Source of the DNA: Tridacna crocea
Lineage: Eukaryota > Mollusca > Bivalvia > Cardiida > Cardiidae
Assembly: GCA_943736015.1 (NCBI GenBank)
Contig: OX031066.1
Location: 6,882,245 to 6,946,244, forward strand
DNA: 64,000 bases
Direction of reading: 5' to 3'
Shown here: positions 12,440-25,224 of the stretch, piece by piece
How positions within the stretch are numbered: position 1 is the stretch's first letter
Layout: each line of letters begins with the position of its first letter
Position numbers and translations under genes: made by a program
Notes under the pieces: generated by a model
The model's database searches: none
Seen by the model: only the letters and a program-made list of their open reading frames with translations
What the model was told of the DNA's origin: nothing

Positions 12440-13402
12440 GTAAATTTGGTCATGAATCTACACAGTCCGCTTCTCTATCACATATTTTGATAAAACCAAA
12501 TTTAAAAGTGCAATTTCGGCATTTGTAACACTGGCTCCGAGTGTCCTTTTCACTCATGTCATTTATCTAAGTAGTTTTATTTGTTTCATTTATATAGCAC
12601 TGCCTTAGTTTAAATCAGGTCATTAGGCTTGATGAAATCGTTATGACCATTTAAATATAAGTAAAGATCAATGACACTCTGGTTGGTACATGATCATAAT
12701 ATTATGCATGTAGATAACCGGAGCTTGTATCTTGACGGTTCGGGGGAAAACTCAAATCCAACAGCTGAAACTTATTGGACACAATCAATGACCAGAGTCT
12801 ACTTACAATATTTCCAACCCCAATTTAATGGCATGCACGCACACATGTACATTTCTCGAATCACTGAATCATTCATCGAAAGTCGGTCTGTGGAAAAACT
12901 TGCGGAATCCTGCATCGCGTCTATACAACTAGTAAGGTTGTTGCAGCCAATCAGAAATAGCAGTGATTATGAGCTTTTATAAACTATATAAATTTTAGTT
13001 ACAGCTGTAGTGGTCAAAGTTGAACACCGGTATGTGACAAAGGGCAGGGAGCCTGATGGGATCCTGACTCCAAAACCGTCCAGGTAGGTTCGTTACTTAA
13101 AGAAGGAAGATACGCATACATGTGTACATAGCTTCCATTATTTTTTGAGTGAGTAATATGCATGTTTTATTAAGTTTCATATTATTCATAGTATCAATAA
13201 ATTTCCAGCAAATTCGATAAATCTTATCTCGAGAAATGAAAATGACACCGGACAAAAAACACAACCGCCCACTATGCTTGGCATTTAAGGCTGTAACAAA
13301 GGACAACAGTTTTTACTTTTCCAATTTGAAACAAATTGGCAAACGTCATATCAAATATGGTTCAAATTGGTTGATTTGTTATTTACGGGGTTTAATGCAT
13401 TT

Positions 13403-13465
13403 TGGAGAAACGGAGAAATTGCTGGTTACCTGCATTTCCTCCTTTTTCCTGCAAAGTTTATTAGA
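13403..13465. mobile_element. MITE family A, core only (decayed)
   Basis: GGAGAAATTGCTGGTTACC with a degraded second arm (CATTTCCTCCTTTTTCC). Ends not recognisable. It lies inside a spurious 133-codon open frame. Confidence 0.5.
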
Positions 13466-15020
13466 GCTTCTTTCAAGCTTGTGCAAACACTTTACTGTTT
13501 GGTACGTGGTTCAAGCAAATGAAATCTTTTGCACCGAAGACAAAATCTCGTTGAGTCTACGGATATTGTATATCAGTTTTAAACTGAAAAAAAAAATGTT
13601 GCAAGACAAACATCAACAAGGAGGAGGCATAAGATAAAAGATCCTGTGTCCACTAGATTCACTTATTAACCAGTGAACAAGACTCAAACATCTCGTTGGT
13701 ACAAGCTTATCAAATTGTGGCCACGGAGTATGAATTATAAAACGATACAAGTTTCAAATGAAAATTAGTCTTAGACACTACATGGAATTTGTTTTCATTG
13801 CTAATTGTACCATGGGCACAAGATAATTGAGATGTAATCATAAGACAGTTGATTTATAGTCACAATATATCATTTAAGGTTATCGTATGTTCAGCTTTGA
13901 TAAACTAAAGTCGTGCTAAGAGTTATTTTGTCTTTTCTAGCATGCCCTATTTATCCCGCCTTCATCAGAGGCAAACAATTTTTAGTAGTGTCAACGAAGT
14001 GGAGCCATAGGTGTCTTTTTTCTTTTGGCTAAACCTTTGGCACTATTTTACGTTTTATCTTCCACATTTACACCTTTCCGAGTCAATCCTGATCTTGAAG
14101 AAGGCTACAGAAAATACTATGGGAAATACAATGCTACTAAGCAGTATTTGTCTCTCTCCAACATCCTTTTCTGTAAGAAAAAAAGCTTTCAAGCACAAAT
14201 ACAGTTATTAAGCTTATTTCAGTTTGAGGTCTGCCATTGCCTTTAAAACGGAAGAGTCTAATCTAAGTATTGCAAAGGGTCTACAAGGATGTTTCTGTAG
14301 GCGTCTGCTCCATAGCATTTTAGGAGACAATGACATAATGGCTTTGTCGTGCTGCTTGTACCATTAAGTCAACGTTTCAAAATCGTTTGATCCAAAGAAA
14401 TTAGTTTTATAAGTCCCAGGGTGGTACAGCCATTCCAATTAAACTCTTGCATTAGATTGCACTAATGTTGCACTTCCCGTTGAAACAACCTCATTATATT
14501 ATAAATGAATGAAATTTATTCATTATATTTATAACTGAATTTCAAGAGAAGGAATTGAAAGAAAATCGTTGCATTTTCATTTGAATTCACAGCTTAAGTC
14601 CTTTTCAAAGAATCCTGTGTTTTAATGACTCTTGTGAAGAAGATTTTGTAACATTATGGGAAAAGGAAAAACAAAATTACCATTACACACCATTTTCTTC
14701 TGTTCCCAGATTCTTTTCGACTCTGACACAGATAACTCTGGGCCATATTAAATTTGCCGTCAGGTTTAATTTTTGTATTAGCTAGTAAAGATGGTAACTG
14801 ATTATCTATGGGTATTTTCAAACTCGTATGCAGTAATTTTATACCCGTTAATTATTTGTCAATTTAAAGTTATTGAAGCTGCACAAAAGTTGATTTTGTC
14901 AAAGGGACTTAAAACCATACCTTGTTTTACAACTCTTTGTAAGAAAGTCTTCACAAATACTGGTTAAACGCATTCGAGTCCAAAGACAGCAATTAAAATG
15001 CAGTATTAGTTATACAGTCA

Positions 15021-15826
15021 GACGGCAGGGGACTTGGAAACTTGTTTACCGCTGTAGTGAATCATGTCGAAAAGGGGGGGGGGTTGGCGACATGATTTTT
15101 AGCCGTGGACGTTACCTGGGGTGTTTTCCATATTAGACGCCACCAAGAGAAAGTTCAACGTCAAAAATAATATCTATGATGTGCTTTATATTGTTATCTA
15201 TACGGGTGACTGAGCAAATTTCTGATTCTGTTGGTTTTCAAACATTAAACTTTTGCTTGTATTTGAAAATATTGTATCAGACAAAAGAAGAGGTTTTTAT
15301 TGCGTTTTTTGTCTGCGGTAACAGAAATGGAACTTGGCATTAAGAAATAATATGTTTTAGTTAAAATGGTTTATTTCTGGTTTGTTTAAGTAAACAAGCT
15401 TACAATTAGGGGACAGTTTTTGTAACGCTATTCACTCATGATTTATACTACATGTATCTAATGCTCGACAAATAGCTTTGATTCGCGATATATCGCTTGC
15501 AAATGTCTGAAATTTTGCATGGACAAAATTCAATACAATGGAAACTAGAAATTTTTCCGACATTTTCTGACCCGCAATTTTACCGTTTTGGCAATTTGGC
15601 CGATTAACTTTACAATGAATGAGTTTTAACTTCATAATTTTCTTATCTGACGCAGTGATGGCTCGTGTTACCCCGTGTAAACTTTATCATACCTGTCGCG
15701 AATCATGTTGCCAACTCGCTTTCAGCTCGGATGATCCGCTATAAAAAAACGTGAACAAGTTTCAAAATCTTCAAGTCCCTTTGGCGAAATGATTCGCCAC
15801 AGCCATGAACAAGTTGTCCCCTGCGA
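15021..15826. mobile_element. Putative TIR element (~0.8 kb)
   Basis: The left terminus GGCAGGGGACTTGGAAACTT... continues to GCTGTAGTGAATCATG. An inverted match ends the element at 15786-15826 (TGATTCGCCACAGCCATG ... TTGTCCCCTGC). A second inverted copy of the terminus occurs near 15751-15780, and a direct fragment lies at 33565-33640. No transposase; likely non-autonomous. Confidence 0.55.
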
Positions 15827-15999
15827 CCTGATCGTGCAACTAATAATGTAAACGGGACTCCCGATAGAAAAAACTTTTTTTACGTGGATTTTGCCCGTGT
15901 ACAGGAATGTATGATCGGGGCATGTTATCGCAAGAATCCTTTTGCATTAAGATAAATATTTATGACCCATGCTATGCGATAAAAGGAGCTTAATGCATT

Positions 16000-16088
16000 T
16001 GTGAAAAGTATCTACAGAAACTTTTCGCTATTGGTCAATTTTCTGTTTGTCCTTGGATCAGTTTACCTCATAATTCAATTTACTTGCC
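16000..16088 (+). repeat. Palindromic family G fragment
   Basis: Carries AACTTTTCGCTATTGGTCAA and CCTCATAATTCAATT, which match the family G copy at 44.6 kb. Confidence 0.45.
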
Positions 16089-16182
16089 TGTTGAAGGTCC
16101 AGTAAAGGCCAAAATATCAAAGCATGTCATAATGTATTAAACTTATATCATATAAAAGTATGGAAAATAGTGTGGAGATGAC

Positions 16183-16534
16183 ATAGAGGATAATCAACTG
16201 GTTGTTTTTGATATGAAAAATATCTCACGAGGATGCGTTGTTAGGCATTGAAAAAACGAGCGCGCAGCACGAGTTTTTTTAACGCCTTACGACGCGTCCG
16301 AGTGAGATATTTTTCATATCAAAAATAACCAGTTGATTATTCTATTTATCATATACCTTATTAACATCATTATTTGTAATTTTGCGCTTGAAAGTCGAAA
16401 AAAATGTAGTCGAAAAAAAAAAAAGTAGTTCCCAAATTACGTCAGGAAGTGAAAGTGAAAGTTGATATCGTCACTACTGATGATATTAAAATTTATTACA
16501 CTGGGAAATTCCAGGATTTCACTGCTAGGTATAT
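16183..16534 (+). mobile_element. Palindromic family E, copy 1
   Basis: Starts ATAGAGGATAATCAACTGG. Long inverted arms (TTTTTGATATGAAAAATATC, inverted at about 16300-16340) surround a centre reading AAAAAACGAGCGCGCAGCAC. A non-palindromic tail follows with AGGAAGTGAAAGTGAAAGTT and TTCCAGGATTTCACTGCTAG. Near-identical to the copy at 49344-49668 over its whole length. Confidence 0.75.
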
Positions 16535-17009
16535 AATAAAGTCTGTTATCGTGTTCTCATATTTTAGTCACCGACAGAAAAAAAAAGATAATTTCTAACA
16601 CCAGGCAAAAGGTAAACAAAAGACACAGCAACCTGGCAGGTTTTAACCAAGTTGCATGTTGTTTCTCTGACAGCGACTAATACCTGGACCGGCTATACAA
16701 TTTACTGATTGTCAACTTCGCGATAATTTCCATACGTTTGAATGGAATGATATAAATCACATGCATTTAAACACCTGCTTTGTTCCTTTAAACAAATTGG
16801 ATCACATGGATGTATATTATATCATGACAATTTTGGTAACATATATACGGAGATGCATTAAGTTCCCTCTGTCAGATCATGGCCCAAATATATGCATACT
16901 CCATTTCAAGGTAGAATGTCATTTACTGTAGAATTTTTATTATGTTTGTAACAAAGTTGTTCTTGCACACCAAAGGATAAAGACATTTTTGACAGTCAAA
17001 TGTCGAATG

Positions 17010-17084
17010 TCTCCTTAGTTCAGTGTTAGAGTCATCGAATACGGATATAAAAGTCCTGGATTCGAATCCTTTCTGAGGCAATTT
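17010..17084 (+). repeat. tRNA-like sequence (SINE head or tRNA pseudogene)
   Basis: TGTCTCC ... GAGGCA can pair as an acceptor stem, with a box A-like TTAGTTCAGTGTTAGAGTC and a box B GGATTCGAATCC. The anticodon and T stems do not pair properly, so it is not called as a functional tRNA. Confidence 0.45.
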
Positions 17085-17329
17085 TTGACTTTTTTTTCTT
17101 TCTTATTTCTAACTGAGTATAAACAGTTACAACCATATTATCCGTGCTGAAAAATAACTTTCTCTTCTTCATAAATGTGGGTCACATTCTGGTTTGATGC
17201 CACTTTAAACAAGAAGAAGGCGAAGAAGAATTGTGTTTCTTTCATTGCTTTTATTTCAAAGGAGGTGCTCTTCGGTGTTGCCAGTGCTTCTCTCACATTA
17301 CAAGAAAACATTACAAGCAAAAACTACTC

Positions 17330-17565
17330 TTAACCCTTTACCTCATAAGGCATTTCTATGGTATCTCGAATTGACCCTAAATAACAGCAAGGATGAAGCT
17401 GTTTCTCACGTGTATACACAAATATGACAACTTTTGATAGCATAGAAAACATAGTGGCAAAAGGTGAAATTGTTCGTCACGAGCAATTTCACCTTTTGCC
17501 ACAATGTTTTCCAAAGGCTCCTACAATAATACGTAGAAATGAGTATCTATGGACTAAAGGTTTAA
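17330..17565 (+). mobile_element. MITE family B (complete)
   Basis: TTAACCCTTTACC at the left and AAAGGTTTAA at the right. The central palindrome uses AAAAGGTGAAATTG / CAATTTCACCTTTT around CGTCACG. It has the same outer layout as family A but a different core. A 152-codon open frame across it is spurious. Confidence 0.85.
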
Positions 17566-18363
17566 ATGTATTCAATGGTTTACACCATTATCAACATAAG
17601 GTTGGAACGATTTCTCGATTACCCGTTAACGACTATCTATCTTTTTATTATACGAACAAAAAAATAGGCTTTCTTTGTAACAGACGAAATACGAATGTTT
17701 TCTTCTTTTACCGTTATGCTTTCAAAAATCCGCTTTCTAAAGGTCATGAAGACATGGAATTGTATTGTACAGAACGGCCAGGGAGGATCCCAGACAAATA
17801 CATACACCAGCTGTGCTGTATATTCTCAGAGGAATTGAAAGGAAATCTTACCCTGCTATTAATAGAGACCATTATTCCCTAAAGAATAAAAAAAGTGTTA
17901 AGTCTCACATCAATAGTATGAGACCCATGGTGCCATAGAATTGAATTGTCTGATCTCCAATTTGTAATCCGTCTGCCTACTCTGAAATTAAGATTCATGA
18001 TATTCTATTTAACTCTTTGCCCAAATAGTCTGGAATTTGGATTCAAAATGGTAGAAAGCAATATATCAAAATTTAAGAAAAAAGAAATCATCTGTGACGT
18101 TAAATGTCGGGATTATTTCGCTAAGTACTAATTTTTAAGGTGAAAACGATAGACCCTTTGAGCTTTTGGGTTCCTCTGGTCCAATCTATCATTTGCAAAT
18201 TGGATTTATGACGCCGGGCACAAATGATGATGCGTGAAATTAGGCATACTGTGTTATCCATGGCAGACTAACCTTGAACTGAGCCTCATCAGATACAGAG
18301 TGCACATTATGGAATTTCTTTTTAACCCTGTGGATTACTAATAAATACTACCGAATCTTTACT

Positions 18364-18585
18364 TTTAACTCTTTACAACATGGCACATTTTATATTCGTC
18401 CACATTTAAAAACATTTGCTGAGGATGAAATGAAAATGTTTCATATGACGGTATCTACCTGAGGAAGAGTAGATAACATTGTGGGACTAAAATAAAATGC
18501 TGGTTGCCAGCGCTTTATTTCTTTTCCAGTAATGTTTTTACAATCTTACACTGTCAGGGTCGTTAAGTTATGAGATGCCTTAGTA
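18364..18585. mobile_element. MITE family A, decayed
   Basis: TTAACTCTTTACAACATGG at left, AAAATGCTGGTTGCCAGCGC at the core, CAGGGTCGTTAAGTTATGAG at right. Many substitutions relative to intact copies. Confidence 0.55.
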
Positions 18586-18934
18586 AAAAAACAAATATCG
18601 ATAAATATAATATACATTTAGGCATTTGAAGCCTAAAGGCGAGCAGTGCACCAAGTTTTTGCTACTTTCATCGAAGTAAATCTTCTTATCAAATGCCTTC
18701 AAATTACCCTCGATTCAATAAGTAGCTCTGATATTATTTTTGTGATTGTTTTTCCAATCACAAAAATCAAATTGGAGCAACCCGTCAGACAGAAGGTAAC
18801 TGGAGGTATTTTCTTCAAGAATCTCCTCTCCCTCACCCCTACTGACACAACTTTCTTTGAAGTTGTTGACTACTTATCTCACGTGCATCAGATGTGAGAG
18901 GCTAAAAGTGGCTGGAAATATAGTATACCTAAAC

Positions 18935-19025
18935 CGGGTATAGAACTAAACTGGGTATCGAACCCATAACCACAAGGTCATGAGTCAGGCACATGAGATA
19001 CCACAAGCTTCCTGGCCAGGCAGGT
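18935..19025 (-). repeat. tRNA-derived SINE head
   Basis: Reads on the minus strand AGCTTGTGGTATCTCATG (box A-like), CTGACTCATGACC, then GGGTTCGATACCC (box B). No intact cloverleaf; most likely a SINE remnant. Confidence 0.5.
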
Positions 19026-19284
19026 TTCATTTCAGAATGTGGGAGTGAAGTAAAAAACTATCGAGTTCGTTCAAATGGGGAATTAAGTTTTTATATGTCG
19101 AGAATTAAGTAGAACTATCAAGATTATTTCACCCTTGCAAAAATGATTTATCATGTGTATAAATATAATCTTATCAATGTGAAATTTTCTTGATACCAAA
19201 GTTTAACATGTTTCTTTTTCAGAAAACTTTTCAATATCTAAATAAATGTTTTACAAAATATAGGATCAGCCTCCAAAGACTTTC

Positions 19285-19365
19285 GAGTTAGTTTGGATAA
19301 ATTAGTGCTTAAGGTGTTGAATCAGTAATCTTCATGTCTTGGGTTTGATCCTAAGCCAAAATAAT
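19285..19365 (+). repeat. tRNA-derived SINE head (decayed)
   Basis: TTAGTGCTTAAGGTGTTGAA (box A-like) and GGGTTTGATCCTAAGCC (box B-like) about 35 bases apart. Weak; could be chance. Confidence 0.35.
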
Positions 19366-20194
19366 GTTTTACGATTTAAGATTCAAGATTTTTATTCATA
19401 CTTATGCATCTACATGCACTTCGTAACATACAAATATATATTCGATATAAAATAGGTCATTTAAATAATCAGATTTATATAAATAATCAAGTGTCACAAT
19501 TAGACTCAGGTAAGAAAACAAGATACACATCTGGAAAAGTGGAGAATAGGCAAGGACAATTAAGGTATTAAATCACTGTATAGTATCGTGTACATTTCCG
19601 TTGCAGCAAGATATCATTAGACTTATATCACTAGACTTGCCTCTATATTGATCATACAGTCAATAACAAAGGCAACTCTATCAACCCATCATATTCCTAA
19701 ATAATGTGGAATTTTATAGTTAACCCCTCACTTAAAACCATTACCAAACCATCAAGTGTTCTAATGACCCCAAATATGAAGTGAGAGGCCAGCTAGGTAC
19801 AACTGAAATGACTTTAAAATGGAATTACAACAGCAATTGATCAATAAAAAAGTCCTAGTTTAAAAAAAAGGATTAGGCGAAAGAAGTTTGTTAAATACCA
19901 TAGGCCTGACCGTTATCTGACATTGGCATTTAAGCTGAATTTATATTTATGTAGTCATTCTTTGACAACACAGTACTTACCAGTTTTTGTAATTCTCGAT
20001 TCAAGTTATTAACAACAAAAAGGTTTATATACATTGATAAAGGGAGATAGATCTAGGAAAGATTAAGTATTTTCAGAGATCTAGATTTGTATATTTGAAT
20101 CGTTGTAATTATTTGTGTGAATGGATTTTATGTTACATCCCATTGCAATTCAGCTTACGTAATGTCATTAACGTCTTTACTCAGTAATTTTTCA

Positions 20195-22062
20195 ACGAGT
20201 GGCTATGGTGTGCCTTGCTCAAGAATACTGCTACATGACTGGCAGGGTTTCAAACAGTATTTCAATAGAACAAACCCTTTGCCTTGACATAGAAATAAAT
20301 TTCAGTCACCTACAAAAACAAATCTACCCAAAAATATTTCACCAGTGTGAAAGAAGCGAAACTTGTCAATTATATCAGAGAATCAGCAAACGTATATTTT
20401 GGTCTCAGGCCGAAAGAAGTCCGAAGGTTTGCATATGAATGTGCAGTTACATTTAAAATAAAAGTTCCAGATTCTTGGCTTCATAACAAACAAGCCGGTC
20501 CTGACTGGTTTACTTCCTTTTTGAAGCGGCACAGCAATCTGTCTATCGGAATGCCGGAAGCAACAAGTCCCGCTCGTGCGACAAGTTTCAACAAAATAAA
20601 CATTAAAACGTTCTTTACAAAAATAGCCGAAGTTATGGACAGATATGAACTTTCTGCGGCACAGATGTATAATGTTGATGGTACGGGGTTAACGACTGTC
20701 CAAAAGCCCAGAAATATCTTTGCAGCGAAGGGAATAAAGAAAGTTGGTGCAATGACAAGCTCCGAAAGAGGCTCATTAATTACAGTGTGTCCGGCTGTTA
20801 TCGCCATAGGAAACGTCCTTTCTCCAATCCTAGTGTTTCTTCGAATGAACAACAAAGATTTTTTTTTCTATTCGGGATGGTCCGCCATGTAGTATTGGTG
20901 CTGCAAACAAGTCTGGCTGAATGATAGCAGATCACTTCCTAGATTATTTGAAGCTTTTCATCAAGCATGTATGGCTTTCTAAAGACCATCCCGTATTCCT
21001 ACTCGACTACCACGAGCCTCATCTGGCAATAAATATCGTAAATGATGCAATGGAGTGATCCCATTATCTTATCATTCACATTGGTCGCATAAGCTTCACC
21101 CACATGATAGATCTATTCATGGCCCTCTAAAGAAAGCAGTATCAACTGAATAATATAATTGGATGCAAAATCATCCTGGACAAGCAATGTCTATATACAT
21201 GTATGACCGTCCTGCCATTCTTCGAGAACCACTACAACGAACTGCTACTCCTCAGAATATAGTAAAAGGATTTGCAGTAGCGGATATATTCCCTTTTAAT
21301 CCAGAGATATTTTCAGACATGGATTTCGCTCCTTCGTACGCGATAGACCGCCCTATTGAGGCGACAATTGCAGACGACCTAATTATACAAGCTGGTAACT
21401 GTGGCGGACTGATTGAAGGGACATTTTCTGTGACAAACGACAACCTTTCCAGTGACGCTGATGGATGAGAGGCGATAGCGAGACATCTTGAAACATTTCT
21501 ATAATTTGGTTAAGGCTTTGTCTACATAGGATGTATTTTTTTCAAATTCTTGACTTGTGACAGGGTTTACCAAGTTGTCGAGTAATATTTGTTAGTTGCT
21601 GTTCGAACGGCCATGACATCCGAACACTTTTGTCTCATTTCAATCAATTCAACCCGATTTCTTTTTTTAATAGATGTACAAGATGGCATTTTCACACCCT
21701 ATACAATTCGTCCGTTGCCAAAGGCTGGTGTAAGAAAATAAAAAAAAGGAGGTTGCAGAAAGAGGAAGACAGCAATACTGACAGATATGCCGGAGAAACA
21801 AGCTTTAGAGCAAGAACAAAATGCTAGAAAGTCAAAAATCAGTAATGAAGGAAAAGGCTGTAAAAAGCTTTCATATAAATCTAAAACCAAGAAGAAAAGT
21901 AGAGAATATTTCTGCATTGTATGTGGGGAAGCGTTCTCAAACAGTAAACGCGGAGAACAGTTGTACGGTTGTAAGGAGTGGTCGGACGTTGAGTGTGTGC
22001 CGTTCAATATGTCATACCTCTGTTACAACTGTGGCTTAGTTGACTCTTACTTTATTCGCTGA
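20195..22062 (+). pseudogene. Broken pogo/Tigger-type transposase (Tc1-mariner superfamily)
   Basis: Remnant of a DNA transposon transposase. A helix-turn-helix fragment GYGVPCSRILLHDWQGF lies at about 20201. A CENPB-type DNA-binding region follows (20350-20550, with WLHNKQAGPDWFTSFLKRH). The DDE catalytic part shows YNVDGTGLTTV (20668-20700; normally DETG), LLDYHEPHL (about 20999-21025) and SHKLHPHD (21088-21108). Then come NHPGQAMS and FAVADIFPFNPEIFSD. The C-terminal part from 21760 has KTAILTD and a Cys-rich block (FCIVCGEAF ... CKEW ... LCYNCG) like the PHD-type zinc finger of related mollusc elements. The frame shifts at about 20885 and 21050, there are stops at 20920 and 21151, and the helix-turn-helix is in another frame. 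Not functional. Confidence 0.88.
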
Positions 22063-24075
22063 TGAACAGGTTTATTTGCTGTGTGACTCGTGAAGCACTT
22101 AGTTTCGAAGTTAAAAAGTAAATTCACCTAACACCGTAACCCCCAATGTATATCGAAACTCCCAATGTTTTAGCCTTATGCATACTTGCTTTAGCCCTAA
22201 GATAAGAAACTATCTTTGTCTGTTATGAAGTTAATATGCTGTGTAACTTTTTGTGCCAAAGTGAACAGCCGTTTCAAAATTTGACTAAATTGATGTTTAT
22301 GGGGCTATGTATAAACCTCCGAGTTAAGGATGGTGGAATATATACATGACGATTAAATTTATTTTTCTTACTCACAGTAGGTTTATTTGTTAAAATCATG
22401 CATTTTTAAGGTTAACTTCAAGTGAAAAAAAAAATTAACATAAGATTTTGATCTATGTAAGCATAGAAATGCAGTCTCATAAATGCGCAAGGGTGAATGA
22501 TAGGTTCCCTATTATCGACACGTCCCTTTGCCTGAAAATTTTCTAACATCCACAAGGGGGAATGCATGGTCATATATATGGTTCTCTCAGGCATTTTTAT
22601 AGCACTAAAGAAAGAAAGGCATAACAAACACAATCTCAAGTAAAATGAGGAGAATTTTTTTAAGTAAAAAAAAAATATCCGTGTAAAATGTAGGATCGGG
22701 TATCTTCAAAGAAAAGTGAAACATGCAATGGAGCAGATAACACACTGCAATTCTGCAGTAAGATAGGGGTAATTTAGTAAGAAGGCTTCTGCAAAGGCTC
22801 GAGTTGTTTCTAACACTGGTAGCAGGTAGGTAAGTGCTTGAACTTGCTACTCCACCTGCCCCAAAACCTGCTGTTACCTGCACAGAGGAGGCTACTTCGT
22901 TGCGCAGAGCAAAGTTAGTGTATAATTATTTATTGGCTATTCTTTGCTTTTAAAAATATAAAATTATGACTTATTTTAAACAAATCCTCCTCATCCATAT
23001 TAGGAAGACCTCCCTGTCGAACGATTCACCCGTTCATTGTTGATTTGTTCTGTAATTACAATCTTTTAATGACCATGCACACTCATAGAAGAGTTAGTCC
23101 TAAGCGAGCCAGAATAAATGATTTATGTGACTTCTGGTTTGTTTAATGGAGTTATGAAGTATTTTGTAAAAGATGATCCAGATTTTGATTGTCTGCTAAA
23201 GAAATCTCGGCGGTGTCAACACTGTTCAGTCTAATTTTCTGCTGCCTGGAAAAACTAGTACTGTTTATGTTGAAAATAATGTTCACAAAAAAGTCATATG
23301 TAAACAATGCGGTAACAAACATGTACATTTAACAATGAATGGTGCCGTTCTATGCATCTGGCAATTATTTGCCCCTTTTTCAAAGGTAGTTTAAACTTAT
23401 TTTATTCAACAGTATATAACAAATAGTAACAAACGTAAGTCATATTACACATTTCCAAAGTAGACACAGATGTTAGCTTAGGTGGTTTCAAAGAGGCAAG
23501 GTATATAGTGCTTATGTATATTACGAAATCTGATTGAAGAGATCGATTCAGAAACATTTTCTTCCCCTGAAAATATTACTTTATATCAAATGCCAGAAAA
23601 TCAACTGTCATTCTTCCCCAGTACATTTATCTTAAACAATTAATATATTATTAATGAAATATCTGATAGCAGAAATAGGTATAGATTATTCAATAATTGT
23701 TTCCGTGTTTTTTTTTCCGTAAAACCAATAGAGGTGTCGATTAATGGGAAGGAGATGTCGATAATAGGGCCATTGTAGTAAAAACGCCTACTTTGCCTAC
23801 TTTTATAAAAGGCTTAATGATTGGTTTAAACATGCTTCTATAACAGCCTTGTATTGAAAATTAAGCCAATGAAAAGTCGTCTTTCACTGTGACAAGAAGT
23901 AAAGCTAAAATACATTCCTCAGTATCCTTTCAATAGAAGTACATGCTGAAGGTGTCGATATACGGTGAACTTCAAAATTGAAAAGTTTCTTTAAAATTTA
24001 AAAGTTTTGTTTTATCCATTAAGTAAAAAGAAACACTTTTTTCCTAACCTACTGCGTCGGTCCAACTAACCCCCT

Positions 24076-24292
24076 CTGTCCGACACCGGGGCAAGTTGGT
24101 CCTTTTGACCTAGTCTCAAAAATTAGCTATATTGATATCATCCTACAATTTTCTGTATAGAAACAAACAGTTTTAGTTAGAGAAATGATTAATCTAAACA
24201 TGAAAAGCAAAAAATTTACCCACAAATGAGTAGTATTCTCAGAACTAGGAAAAAAAACCTGATTTAGGACCAACTAGCCCCTGTCTCCCCTA
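24076..24292. mobile_element. Short inverted-repeat element (GGGGCAAGTTGGTCC ends)
   Basis: CGGGGCAAGTTGGTCC on the left is matched by GGACCAACTAGCCCCTG on the right; adjoining bases also pair loosely (about 26 bp). Size about 217 bp. Probably a MITE; could be related to the pogo element 2 kb upstream, but I see no matching ends there. Confidence 0.55.
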
Positions 24293-25224
24293 CATGCAAC
24301 GCTCGCAGATAAAATACCACATATGTAAGAAAAAAAAAATCCATATCTTCACACTGTGACACAGAGTTCCAAATATTGTATGATGACGTCATGATGACGT
24401 AACTCACGAGCAGTGTACGGATCAATATCTCCCGCGAGAAAGGCATCCTATAAATACTCGTCATCTAATTTCTGGGTACAATGCCGCACTTTTCAAAACG
24501 ACAACCGTTACTCCGAATTTCAAAATAGAATAAACGTTTACTTAATATTAAAACGCTACTTGGCGCGATTCATTCAGCTATTAATATGATCAGCTAGCAT
24601 GTAAACTATGCACCGGCCATTCATTAAAACTGGCTTGGGTAATGGTTTTGGTAGAAGCCCTACATTTGCCAGGTATATGGGATGGGTGATGCCTAGTTAT
24701 GGCTGGCAGGTCGAATCTTCGAAGAATCAGACATGTGCAGCCAACGGTACACGTATGTATTCCCGTAATGCATCATAGAGGCACATTCAATCCCCCTTTC
24801 ACTAGAGCATGGCTCTGTCATAAATGAAGAAAAAGGCTATTTCAAAATGACTGGATTTGTCCGTGAGAGAACCGAAACATGTGGAAGAAAGAAGATAGAG
24901 AATACATTTTTTATTCTTTCTTTTTTTTTTTACACGCTTTCCCTGATAATGTCTACCCTACCGGATAATTTATCCACGTTAAAGTTCATTTGTAAGAGAC
25001 AAATCTAAACGGTTATATCGAGGCATATGCCAGATATTCTAGTTGCGATCTATTCTTCTTCTTATGTAATAGAGCATCTACCACAAGATCAAATTGATAT
25101 TTTCGATGTTGTCTCTCGTGAGAGGTCTTTCGAGTTACTTTTAAAGAACACGGTTCATATAGATCTATAAATTTCATTTCTGGTTTATTCCCTACCTTTA
25201 CTAAGTGCAAATCGAGGGGTGAAT

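Noticed and set aside
12671-12982. 103-codon open frame on the plus strand
   Set aside because: No known motif, no splice or promoter context, and length is within chance for this base composition.
13236-13637. 133-codon open frame on the plus strand
   Set aside because: Crosses a decayed family A hairpin, has no recognisable motif, and its composition is that of AT-rich non-coding DNA.
17010-17084. Functional tRNA gene
   Set aside because: Acceptor stem pairs, but the anticodon and T stems do not, so only a tRNA-like relic is reported.
17424-17882. 152-codon open frame on the plus strand
   Set aside because: Its first third is the family B palindrome; no domain or splice context supports a gene.
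21699-22007. Minus-strand open frame opposite the pogo C-terminal part
   Set aside because: Antisense shadow of the Cys-rich region, which has homology on the plus strand.
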